Source: Niastella sp.
GTDB taxonomy: Bacteria; Bacteroidota; Bacteroidia; Chitinophagales; Chitinophagaceae
Length of the DNA: 64,000 nt
Direction of reading: 5' to 3'
Assembly (NCBI GenBank): GCA_017744515.1
Contig: JAGIBF010000022.1
Coordinates: 1-64,000, forward strand
Positions 25,484 through 33,217 of the stretch are shown here, piece after piece (position 1 is the stretch's first letter; the number at the start of each line of letters is the position of its first letter). The position numbers and the translations under genes were made by a program. Under the pieces are notes generated by a model. The model searched no databases and was not told the origin of the DNA. It was given only the letters and a program-made list of their open reading frames with translations.

Positions 25484-25617
25484 TCCTTCGACAGGCTCAG
25501 GATGACACGCTTCGATAACCCTTCGACAGGCTCAGGGTGACACGCTTCGATAACCCTTCGACAAGCTCAGGGTGATACGCTTCGACAACCCTTCGACAGG
25601 CTCAGGGTGACACGCTT
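25484..25617. repeat. REP-like tandem array (4 copies)
   Basis: Units begin near 25484, 25519, 25553 and 25589 (period about 35). The linker is CGCTTCGATAA or CGCTTCGACAA, different from the linkers of the arrays at 13713 and 23924. Confidence 0.88.
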
Positions 25618-25624
25618 CGCTGGA

Positions 25625-26278
25625 TTAATTTACTTCTTCTGCTACGGGGCTCAGTACTTTTTCTTTTAGGAATTTTACTTCGCCTGTTTCAACGCTGTAA
25701 TAGCCTGCTGCGAGGCCGATCTCTCCGTTCTCATACATTTCTTTCAGGATCGGGCTGCGCTTCAATACTTCTTCGAGTGTGTGTAAAGTATTCGCATGGG
25801 CTACTGCTTCGATAAACTCGGGGTTTACTGTTTCTTTGCCTTCGCTCTTTACTTTTTCGATAGCGGGGTGTACTTTTTCCAGTAAGCCTGTGAGGTTGCC
25901 TAATTCTACATGGTTGCAAGCTCCTTTGATGGCGCCGCACTTGGAATGTCCCAACACCATGATCAGTTTGGAACCGGCTACTTTGCAGGCGAACTCCATG
26001 CTGCCAAGGATGTCTTCATTGATCACATTGCCGGCGATACGCACGCTGAATACATCGCCAAGGCCCTGGTCGAAGATCAGTTCGGCCGATGTGCGGCTGT
26101 CGATACAACTTAATATCACAGCAAATGGCCACTGTCCTTCTTTGGTGTCATTCACCTGCTCCAGCAGATTCCTGTTCACTTTGAGGTTGTTCATAAACCG
26201 GGCATTGCCTTCTTTCAAAAACTGTAATGCCATCTGGGGTGTGGTAGTGTCCTGTGTTTCTTTGCTATGGGTCCTCAT
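25625..26278 (-). CDS. Beta-class carbonic anhydrase
   Basis: 217 residues. Zn ligands and the catalytic dyad are present: SCIDSRTS (Cys about 58, Asp-Arg pair) and GHSKCGAIKG (His/Cys about 115-118). It interconverts CO2 and bicarbonate in the cytoplasm. Length and motifs are normal for bacterial beta carbonic anhydrase. It has its own terminator and is flanked upstream by an octamer repeat array, so it is probably monocistronic. Confidence 0.93.
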   Translation of the reverse strand: MRTHSKETQDTTTPQMALQFLKEGNARFMNNLKVNRNLLEQVNDTKEGQWPFAVILSCIDSRTSAELIFDQGLGDVFSVRIAGNVINEDILGSMEFACKVAGSKLIMVLGHSKCGAIKGACNHVELGNLTGLLEKVHPAIEKVKSEGKETVNPEFIEAVAHANTLHTLEEVLKRSPILKEMYENGEIGLAAGYYSVETGEVKFLKEKVLSPVAEEVN

Positions 26279-26284
26279 TGTTGT

Positions 26285-26391
26285 ATAGGTTTATAAGTTA
26301 AAAAGTTGATAGGTTGACAAGTTGAAAGGTTGATAAGGAATACCTTGAAAGGTTAACAGGTTGATAAGTTAATTAGTTGACAAGTGTTATA
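26285..26391. repeat. GTTGANAR octamer array
   Basis: GTTGATAG GTTGACAA GTTGAAAG GTTGATAA and further degenerate GTTAACAG/GTTGATAA/GTTAATTA/GTTGACAA units, period 8, upstream of the carbonic anhydrase gene. The same unit recurs near 35497, 38135 and 50821. Confidence 0.7.
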
Positions 26392-26451
26392 CTCATCCGA
26401 GTGCTTGCCTGTGGTATGTTAAAATATTGTTAGCGATAGTTATTAGCTAAC

Positions 26452-26769
26452 TTAAGCGAGGCTGGAAAGGAGTTCGGGAGGCAGTAATAAGGTTTCTGCG
26501 TGCTGCCAGGGTAATTCGGTTGTATGGCGGATATGGTAAGCCGCGCTTTCTCCGGACAGGAACAGGGCTACGATGCTGGTGGAAAGTTCCTGCTCAACCA
26601 TAAAGACCGGTGTATCTGCAGTATTCTTAACTTCTTCTGTATCAGCGAAGCCTACAACGGATTCCATATCAACGCTATCGTTTTTTACGATAGTGGTAAG
26701 GCGATACATGTTGGCCATCAGGAGGAAGCCAAAGGTGATCACCTGTAATATGGTTACCAGTTTCTTCAT
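26452..26769 (-). CDS. Small hypothetical protein with N-terminal signal or anchor
   Basis: 105 residues, not recognised. It starts MKKLVTILQVITFGFLLMANMYRL, a plausible signal or membrane anchor, followed by an acidic linker (VKNDSVDMESVVGFADTEEV) and a segment ending TELPWQHAETLLLPPELLSSLA. A near-consensus -7 element (TAACTTTA) lies at about 26774-26782, supporting an independently transcribed gene. It is downstream of the trehalose/GH15 operon on the same strand. Confidence 0.55.
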   Translation of the reverse strand: MKKLVTILQVITFGFLLMANMYRLTTIVKNDSVDMESVVGFADTEEVKNTADTPVFMVEQELSTSIVALFLSGESAAYHIRHTTELPWQHAETLLLPPELLSSLA

Positions 26770-26795
26770 TGCCGTGTAAAGTTAAGGGAATCGGG

Positions 26796-28580
26796 TCAGA
26801 GGAAATCGACTTTGTCTACTTTTCTGGCGATCCGGAATACCGCATTGATAAGGCCCACATGGCTATAGGTTTGCGGGAAGTTTCCCCATTGGGAACCATC
26901 CACATGTACATCTTCGCTAAATATGCCCAGATGGTTGCTAAAGGACAGAATCTTATCGAGATTTTTTATCGCATCGTCTGTTCTGCCTACGCAGGCCAGT
27001 GCGTCCACATACCAGAAGGCGCAAACCAGGAAGGTGGTTTCCGGGAATCCGAAATCATCATAGTGTTTATAGCGGTAGAATAACCCATGATCGGCGAGTA
27101 ATTCTTTTTCGAGGGCAGTGATGTGGTCGCGCGCGCGTTGTGAATTATGGTCGAGGTAATTCATGGTGACCATGCTGAGGGTACTTGCATCGAGGTTCGG
27201 CGTACCAATAGCCTGCGGATAAACTTTGCGCTCTTTGTCGTACGCCTCTTCCAGCAGTTTGTTGGCGGCCGCGGCCAGTTCCTGTGCTTTTTGCATGATC
27301 GGTACATCATTGAAGAGGGCCCCGATCTTATAGGCTGCTTTGGCTCCTGCCCAATGGAACAACAGGGTGTAGGTGTGTACCTGTACCTGGTTGCGGAATT
27401 CCCACAAGCCGGAATCGGGCATCGTGAGTGTGCGTTCTATCTGGTTCAGCAGCCAGGGTACGATATTGCGGTAGCTGTTCTTGCGTGTGAACGTAAGTCG
27501 CTTGTCGGTGTACAAGGGTAACAGGCTTACCAATACCTGACCGTATACATCGTGTTGTACCTGCACGTAGGCTTTGTTGCCTATGCGCACTGGTTTATTG
27601 CCCAAATAGCCGTTGAGGCCAATCGTAATTTCTTCCAGATCCTTCTCCCCTGCTATGGAATACAGTGGTTGTAATGAGCTGCCTGCGTTGGCCAGGATGT
27701 TATGGATGAAATCGAAATATTTTTCCAGTTCTTCGAAGTGTCCGATCTGGTTGAAGGCGCGCAGGGTATAGTGTGCATCACGGAACCAGCAAAAGCGATA
27801 GTCCCAGTTGCGGGTGCTGTCGTGAAACTCCGGCAAGCTGGTGGTGCCTGATGCGATGATGCCTCCTGTGTCTTCATACTGGTGCAGTTTGAGCACCAGT
27901 GCCGAGCGGATGATCTCTTCCTGGTATATATCCGGCAGGTAGCAGCTTTTGATCCACTGTTGCCAGTGTTGTATCGTTTTGCGTAGGAACTCTTCGCAGG
28001 TTTCTTTCAGCGGTGCTTCGAGGGGCGCTCCGTATGTCAATACTACATAGCGATCCTGATCGAGCAGGAATGGCTGCTGGTTCAGGATGTAGGTGAGTGA
28101 TACATCTGTTGTGATGCGTACCTGTTGGCCGAGGTTCATGTAACGGATGTGGTTGCTGCCGGTAGATGCTTCCGGAACGATCTGCCCATACTCACCTCTC
28201 GGATCGCAGGTAATGCGGATAGCCGGATCGCCGTGCAGCAATTCGATCTTGCGTACCATCATGAGGGGCCTGAACTGCCGTTCATGGATCGTCATGCGCG
28301 GTGCGCAATCTTTTACTACAAAGCTGCCATCTGCTGCCGTAAACTCTGTACACAACACATTTGTATTGGGCACATAGTATTGACGACTGGTGTATCCTTC
28401 CGTAGCAGGTACGATGGAGAAATGGCCTCCTTTCTCTTCGTCGAGCAAACTACCGAAGAGGAAGCTGCTATCGAAGCGTGGCAGGCACATCCATTTAACA
28501 TCTGCTTTTGTATCTACATAGGCGAGGTACGAACAGTTGCCTATGATTCCCATGTTGTATTTATGCGCCGGCATATTCAT
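26796..28580 (-). CDS. Glycoside hydrolase family 15 protein (glucoamylase/trehalase type)
   Basis: 594 residues. N-terminal beta-sandwich (GIIGNCSYLAYVDTKADVKWMCLPRFDSSFLFG) followed by an (alpha/alpha)6 barrel. Catalytic-region motifs: NWDYRFCWFRDAHYTL (about 260), SGLWEFRN (about 400, first catalytic Glu) and GFPETTFLVCAFWYVDAL (about 530, second Glu). There is no signal peptide, so it is cytoplasmic. The start overlaps the trehalose synthase gene by 20 bp (ATG 28580, or 28574); a start at 28553 would cut the conserved N-terminus. Coupling to trehalose synthesis suggests trehalose or maltodextrin hydrolysis and turnover of the same pool; substrate is inferred. Confidence 0.88.
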   Translation of the reverse strand: MNMPAHKYNMGIIGNCSYLAYVDTKADVKWMCLPRFDSSFLFGSLLDEEKGGHFSIVPATEGYTSRQYYVPNTNVLCTEFTAADGSFVVKDCAPRMTIHERQFRPLMMVRKIELLHGDPAIRITCDPRGEYGQIVPEASTGSNHIRYMNLGQQVRITTDVSLTYILNQQPFLLDQDRYVVLTYGAPLEAPLKETCEEFLRKTIQHWQQWIKSCYLPDIYQEEIIRSALVLKLHQYEDTGGIIASGTTSLPEFHDSTRNWDYRFCWFRDAHYTLRAFNQIGHFEELEKYFDFIHNILANAGSSLQPLYSIAGEKDLEEITIGLNGYLGNKPVRIGNKAYVQVQHDVYGQVLVSLLPLYTDKRLTFTRKNSYRNIVPWLLNQIERTLTMPDSGLWEFRNQVQVHTYTLLFHWAGAKAAYKIGALFNDVPIMQKAQELAAAANKLLEEAYDKERKVYPQAIGTPNLDASTLSMVTMNYLDHNSQRARDHITALEKELLADHGLFYRYKHYDDFGFPETTFLVCAFWYVDALACVGRTDDAIKNLDKILSFSNHLGIFSEDVHVDGSQWGNFPQTYSHVGLINAVFRIARKVDKVDFL

Positions 28581-30795
28581 TTTCCGTTAAAGGGGTCATC
28601 AATTGCTCCAGTAACGGCAACACTTTTCTTTGGGAGAATACCGTGTATTGTGCAGCCGTTATTCCATTGCTCACTTTTATACTGTAGGCTTTATTGCCTA
28701 ATGCTTTGAACATATCTTCATCTGTCGTATCATCTCCTATGCACAGGGTAAAGTCGGGATTCATCTCATTGACGAGGCGCAGTGCCATGACTCCTTTATC
28801 GAATCCTGCCATGCGTACTTCGATGACTTTGTTGCCATCGATCACCTGCAGCATCGTGTTTTGCAGCATTTGCGAGAGGTTGTTGATCAACTCGCGGGAG
28901 CGGCTGAATCCAAGATCAGCTGCCGTATTCCTGTAGTGCCAGGCAATGGTGTTGTTCTTCTCTTCTATGAATGAGCCTACGCACCTGCTTACAAACATTT
29001 GCATGATGGGGCGTATCTCGTCTTTCCATTGCTCCGATACCGGGATGGTCTGTTGCCAGTTGTCGTTGCGCATTTTCAAACTGGCTCCGTGCTCGGCAAC
29101 GAGGGTGATGGGCAGATGGCCGAGCCATTTTTCCAATACTTCCGCATCGCGGCCGCTGATGATGACTACATGGTTTTTCTCATCCTGTGCCAGGCGGTAT
29201 AATAGTTCTTTCAATTCTTTGGAGGGAACTGCTTCCTGCGGCACACGGGCAAATGATACCAGCGTGCCATCATAATCCAGCAGCAGGCAACGTCTTTGTG
29301 CTTTCTGGTAATGCTGGTGTATGCGTTTGTATATTCTATCGTCGAGTAACTTGGTTTGCAGTTTCAGTTGTTCTTTCCTGATGTTCATGAGCTGATCGAG
29401 GAAGTCGTTCACCCATTTTACTACATCGTAGTCAGACAGTCTTTTCTGCATGAGGGCCATGCGGTTCTTTTGTTCATGCAATGGCATGTTCAATGCTTTT
29501 ACAATCGCATTGGAAACATCCACTACATCCGTAGGGTTTACCAGCAGCGCCTCATTCAGCTCACTGGCTGCACCTGCCAACTCGCTCAATACCAGTACGC
29601 CCCGCTGGGTACTGCAGCTCGCCACGTATTCCTTCGCCACCAGGTTCATTCCATCGCGCAGCGGGGTGATCAATGCCACATCTGCTGCCTGGTATAAAGC
29701 GCAAAGCTCATTGAATGGAAGGTGGTTGTAGCGGTAGATGACCGGCTGCCAACTAATGGATGAGAATTTACCATTCAACGTACCGATCTTTTCTTCAATC
29801 TGGCGCTTCCTATCGAGATAGGCGGGTATCTCATCGCGTGAGGGCACTACGTTGAGGACAAAGACTACTTTGTCGTGCCACTCAGGGTTTTGTTGGAGGA
29901 AGTATTCAAATCCATTCAAGCGGTCCATCAAACCCTTCGTATAGTCAAGCCTATCGACTGAGAAGATGATCTTCTTGTTCTCAAAGTTCCTTTTGATATC
30001 ATTTCTCAATTCCAGCACTTCGGAGTCGTATGCTGCTTTCTGAAATTTTTTGTAGTCGATCCCTATCGGGAACAAGTCGGCTTTTACCAATCGGTCCTGG
30101 TATTGCATCGTGTAGAACGAACTATCTACACCCAGCAACATTTTTACGCTTTGTAAAAAGTGTTGTACATAGTCGTGGGTATGGAATCCTATCAGGTCGG
30201 CGCCCAGCAATCCTCGCAGGATGGCAGTTTTCCATTCTGCCGGCATCAACCGTAATATCTCATAGGAAGGGAATGGTATGTGGAGGAAGAAGCCAATATT
30301 GATATCTGATTGACGGGCCCGTAACATTTCGGGCACCAGCATCAACTGGTAATCATGTATCCATACGGTATCGCCAGGCTTCACTACTTCGGCCAACCGA
30401 TCTGCAAAGGCTCTGTTTACCTGAACAAAGGCTTCATAATAATGTGTATGGTACTGCACCAATGATGGAAAATAGTGGAACAAGGGCCATAATACTGAGT
30501 TGGCGAAGCCATTGTAATAATCTTTATACAGCGCAGAATCGAGGAATAAGGGTTGTGCTGTAAAATCATATTTGGCGAGACGCGGCGCTACTTCTGTTTC
30601 CCAGTCATCTCCTGAGAAATCAGCTACGCCCATCCACATCTTTTCTCCAATATTACTTTTGGCAGATTGTTCGCTTTCAAAATAGCTTTTGATGGCTGAC
30701 ACCAACCCGCCAGAGCTCTGCCGGATCGTCACCTGATCTCCATCGCGGTCTACTGAGAACGGTAATCTGTTTGATACTATTATTAGTCTACCCAT
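28561..30795 (-). CDS. Bifunctional trehalose-6-phosphate synthase/phosphatase
   Basis: 744 residues. GT20 synthase domain (1-470): SSGGLVSAIKS, WIHDYQLMLVP, FSVDRLDYTKGLMDRL and RDGMNLVAKEYVA. HAD-type phosphatase domain (about 490-735): LLLDYDGTLVSF (DxDGT nucleophile), IISGRDAEVLEKW and CIGDDTTDEDMF. It makes trehalose-6-phosphate from UDP-glucose and glucose-6-phosphate, then dephosphorylates it; trehalose is an osmo- and desiccation protectant. The fused otsA-otsB arrangement is common in Bacteroidota. It is followed with overlap by the GH15 gene (operon). A -7 element at 30966-30973 implies a ~165-nt leader containing a palindrome. Confidence 0.95.
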   Translation of the reverse strand: MGRLIIVSNRLPFSVDRDGDQVTIRQSSGGLVSAIKSYFESEQSAKSNIGEKMWMGVADFSGDDWETEVAPRLAKYDFTAQPLFLDSALYKDYYNGFANSVLWPLFHYFPSLVQYHTHYYEAFVQVNRAFADRLAEVVKPGDTVWIHDYQLMLVPEMLRARQSDINIGFFLHIPFPSYEILRLMPAEWKTAILRGLLGADLIGFHTHDYVQHFLQSVKMLLGVDSSFYTMQYQDRLVKADLFPIGIDYKKFQKAAYDSEVLELRNDIKRNFENKKIIFSVDRLDYTKGLMDRLNGFEYFLQQNPEWHDKVVFVLNVVPSRDEIPAYLDRKRQIEEKIGTLNGKFSSISWQPVIYRYNHLPFNELCALYQAADVALITPLRDGMNLVAKEYVASCSTQRGVLVLSELAGAASELNEALLVNPTDVVDVSNAIVKALNMPLHEQKNRMALMQKRLSDYDVVKWVNDFLDQLMNIRKEQLKLQTKLLDDRIYKRIHQHYQKAQRRCLLLDYDGTLVSFARVPQEAVPSKELKELLYRLAQDEKNHVVIISGRDAEVLEKWLGHLPITLVAEHGASLKMRNDNWQQTIPVSEQWKDEIRPIMQMFVSRCVGSFIEEKNNTIAWHYRNTAADLGFSRSRELINNLSQMLQNTMLQVIDGNKVIEVRMAGFDKGVMALRLVNEMNPDFTLCIGDDTTDEDMFKALGNKAYSIKVSNGITAAQYTVFSQRKVLPLLEQLMTPLTENEYAGA

Positions 30796-30915
30796 AGTAT
30801 AATAATTAGGGGTACGGATTAGTTAACAAATGGTTTTCAAAAAGGAGGCCAGTTTGGGTGTTTATGTCCCAATCAATTAATATGTTATACACAAATACGT
30901 ACAACGAGGCCTCAA

Positions 30916-30930
30916 CCTGTTGATAACAGG
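30916..30930. promoter_or_regulatory. Palindrome in the trehalose operon leader
   Basis: CCTGTTGATAACAGG, a perfect 6-bp-arm palindrome between the putative promoter and the start codon; a candidate operator or RNA hairpin. Confidence 0.3.
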
Positions 30931-30965
30931 CGATAGCAGGTTAAGAGATAGCAATCCTGCCTGAG

Positions 30966-30973
30966 CAAATGTA
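30966..30973 (-). promoter_or_regulatory. -7 promoter element (TACATTTG) of the trehalose operon
   Basis: Minus-strand TACATTTGC matches TAnnTTTG exactly, 171 bp upstream of the synthase start. Confidence 0.4.
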
Positions 30974-31043
30974 AATGCGGGGTATTAGGAGGGACTTATA
31001 ATGGTATTACAATTACATTAAAAAATGGGGAATTTATTGGACA

Positions 31044-32720
31044 CTATCCCAATCGTGTTTGTATATCGAGGTTATGATCGGTTGCTGTCTTTTTGGCTGT
31101 TTCGTAGCCTGCATCTGCGTGGCGGATAACGCCCATGCCAGGGTCATTGCGCAATACGCGTGAGAGACGTGCAGCAGCAGCATCCGTACCATCAGCCACG
31201 ATGACCATACCTGCATGTATGCTGTAGCCCATACCTACTCCTCCACCATGATGCAAGCTTACCCATGATGCGCCGCCAGCTGTATTGACTAATGCATTCA
31301 GCAATGGCCAGTCGGCCACGGCATCAGTGCCATCCATCATCGCTTCTGTTTCGCGGTTGGGTGATGCTACTGATCCTGTATCGAGGTGATCGCGTCCTAT
31401 TACGATTGGCGCTTTTACTTTTCCTGTTCTTACCAGTTCATTAAATGCTAATCCAGCTTTCTCGCGCTCTCCCTGTCCGAGCCAACAAATGCGTGCGGGC
31501 AATCCCTGGAAGGCGATCTTTTCTTTCGCCAGTTTGAGCCAGCGTTGTAAGGATTTGTTTTCGGGGAACATCTCTCCTATTACCTGATCGGTAACGGCGA
31601 TATCAGCCGGATCACCACTGAGGGCTGCCCAGCGGAAGGGTCCTTTGCCTTCGCAGAACAGGGGGCGTATGTAGGCCGGTACAAAGCCGGGGAAGTCGAA
31701 TGCATTTTGCAAGCCACGTTCCTGCGCTCTTGCGCGTATGTTGTTGCCGTAGTCGAACGTGATGGCTCCTTGTTTTTGTAATTGTAACATCAACTCCACA
31801 TGGCGGTACATAGAGTCGTAGGCGAGGTCGATGTACTGTTGTGGATTCTGTTCGCGCAATACTTTCGCCTGCTCATAGCTGATGGTGCGGGGCCAGTAGC
31901 CAATCAGCGGATCATGAGCAGACGTTTGATCGGTGAGAGTATCGGGAATCACTTTTCTTTCCAGCAAGCGTTCCAATAAAGCAACGGCATTGCAGCACAC
32001 ACCAATGGAGAGGGTTTCTCCTTGTTGTTTTGCTTTCAACGCGCGGTCGATCGCTTCGTCTATATCTTCTATCAGCAGGTCGAGGTATTTTGTCTGGAGG
32101 CGTTTTTCCATTCTCCATTTTTCTACTTCGGCTATCAATGCTACGCCTTCATTCATGGTGATGGCCAGTGGTTGTGCGCCACCCATACCACCGAGGCCAG
32201 CTGTAACGTTGAGCGTGCCTTTGAGTGTGCCGCCAAAATGTTTGTTGGCGGCTGCTGCGTAGGTTTCATAGGTTCCCTGCACAATGCCTTGTGAGCCGAT
32301 GTATATCCAGGAGCCGGCGGTCATTTGTCCATACATCATGAGTCCTTTCTTTTCCAGCTCATCGAAATGTTCCCAGGTAGCCCAGCGGGGTACCAACTGA
32401 GAGTTGGATAATAGTATACGGGGTGTATCGGGATGTGTTTTCAATATGCCGACGGGCTTGCCGCTTTGTATGAGGAGTGTTTCATCGTTCTCCAGGTCTT
32501 TGAGTCCTTTGATGATGAGGTCAAGTGCTTCGAAGTTGCGGGCTGCTTTGCCACGACCGCCGTATACGATGAGGTCATCGGGCCGCTCAGCCACTTGTGG
32601 GTCGAGGTTGTTGAGGAGCATGCGCAGGGCCGCTTCCTGTATCCATCCTTTGCAGGTGAGCTGTGGGCCTGTGGGTGTCTTGTATTTGATAGGATCGTAT
32701 TTGCGTGTCGTGGTATTCAT
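31044..32720 (-). CDS. hutU: Urocanate hydratase
   Basis: 558 residues from ATG 32720 ([13 protein letters not shown]). The frame continues upstream without a stop into a GIY-YIG domain to 33143, but 558 residues is the normal urocanase length, and the natural N-terminus begins just before [17 protein letters not shown]. Motifs: [13 protein letters not shown]-binding [31 protein letters not shown], and [19 protein letters not shown] with the active-site region Cys. It converts urocanate to imidazolone propionate (second step of histidine degradation) using NAD+ as an electrophile. It follows hutH on the same strand with a GIY-YIG gene between them. Confidence 0.93.
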   Translation of the reverse strand: MNTTTRKYDPIKYKTPTGPQLTCKGWIQEAALRMLLNNLDPQVAERPDDLIVYGGRGKAARNFEALDLIIKGLKDLENDETLLIQSGKPVGILKTHPDTPRILLSNSQLVPRWATWEHFDELEKKGLMMYGQMTAGSWIYIGSQGIVQGTYETYAAAANKHFGGTLKGTLNVTAGLGGMGGAQPLAITMNEGVALIAEVEKWRMEKRLQTKYLDLLIEDIDEAIDRALKAKQQGETLSIGVCCNAVALLERLLERKVIPDTLTDQTSAHDPLIGYWPRTISYEQAKVLREQNPQQYIDLAYDSMYRHVELMLQLQKQGAITFDYGNNIRARAQERGLQNAFDFPGFVPAYIRPLFCEGKGPFRWAALSGDPADIAVTDQVIGEMFPENKSLQRWLKLAKEKIAFQGLPARICWLGQGEREKAGLAFNELVRTGKVKAPIVIGRDHLDTGSVASPNRETEAMMDGTDAVADWPLLNALVNTAGGASWVSLHHGGGVGMGYSIHAGMVIVADGTDAAAARLSRVLRNDPGMGVIRHADAGYETAKKTATDHNLDIQTRLG

Positions 32721-33143
32721 ACAAAAAGTTTTTGCGTTAACAGATAAAGAATCGTCACTATCCAGTGAGGGCTTCGACAGGCTCAGCCTGACATCATCTC
32801 CGTTGTCACCATGAACACCCTTGTCACCCTGAGCTTGTCGAAGGGTCCCTTGTGAAGACCTTGCCAACTTTTTAATCTCGTCCCAGTCTTCACGAAATAA
32901 GGTTTCTTTCTTTTTTCTTGACCAACCTTTTAGTTGGGTTTCCCATTTTATTGCGGCTTCTATATTCTGAAATCTCTCTGCATATCTTAAGATTACAGGC
33001 TTTTTTTTATAAGTGTAACAATTTATATCATATCCATTGTTATGTTGCCAAAGTCTCTTTTCAATATTGTTTGTTACTCCAACATAGTAAGAACCATCTT
33101 TACATTCTACGATGTACACATAGTAGTTATGAGCTAATTTCAT
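32721..33143 (-). CDS. GIY-YIG nuclease ORF lacking its own stop (reads into hutU)
   Basis: Residues 1-93 are a complete UPF0213-type GIY-YIG domain: [28 protein letters not shown] (Arg) and [20 protein letters not shown] (metal-binding Glu). From about residue 94 the frame is encoded by intergenic repeats ([12 protein letters not shown], then RLSLSKPS), with no stop until the end of hutU. So either a 699-residue fusion is made or, more likely, translation of hutU restarts at 32720. The domain is bracketed by REP-like repeats in opposite orientation (32821-32845 and 33187-33210). GIY-YIG proteins nick or cut DNA; this group is small, often multicopy and of unknown function. Confidence 0.75.
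32771..32845. repeat. Inverted pair of REP-like repeats (REPIN-like)
   Basis: Forward GCTTCGACAGGCTCAGCC at 32771 and an inverted copy (ACCCTGAGCTTGTCGAAGGG) ending at 32845, separated by about 27 nt. They can fold into a long hairpin and lie within the open frame joining GIY-YIG to hutU. Confidence 0.75.
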
Positions 33144-33186
33144 GGCATTTCAAGAATATTGGATTCAAAAATAGTTCTCTTACCGA

Positions 33187-33210
33187 CCCTTCGACAAGCT
33201 CAGGGTGACA
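33187..33210. repeat. REP-like repeat upstream of the GIY-YIG gene
   Basis: CCCTTCGACAAGCTCAGG plus GTGACA in forward orientation, opposite to the copy at 32821-32845. It lies between hutH and the GIY-YIG start. Confidence 0.85.
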
Positions 33211-33217
33211 GACAAGG

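Larger units (their letters stand above)
25291..25624. other. Gene-free region: hairpins, terminator, REP-like array
   Basis: 334 bp without a gene. It holds TTGGGCTAAAGCCCAA (25326-25341), GCCCTAAAGGGC (25367-25378), the carbonic anhydrase terminator (25407-25443) and four REP-like units (25484-25617). Confidence 0.75.

Noticed and set aside
26796-30795. Biosynthetic gene cluster around the trehalose genes
   Set aside because: Only ordinary trehalose synthesis and GH15 enzymes are present; no NRPS, PKS, RiPP or terpene genes occur in the window.
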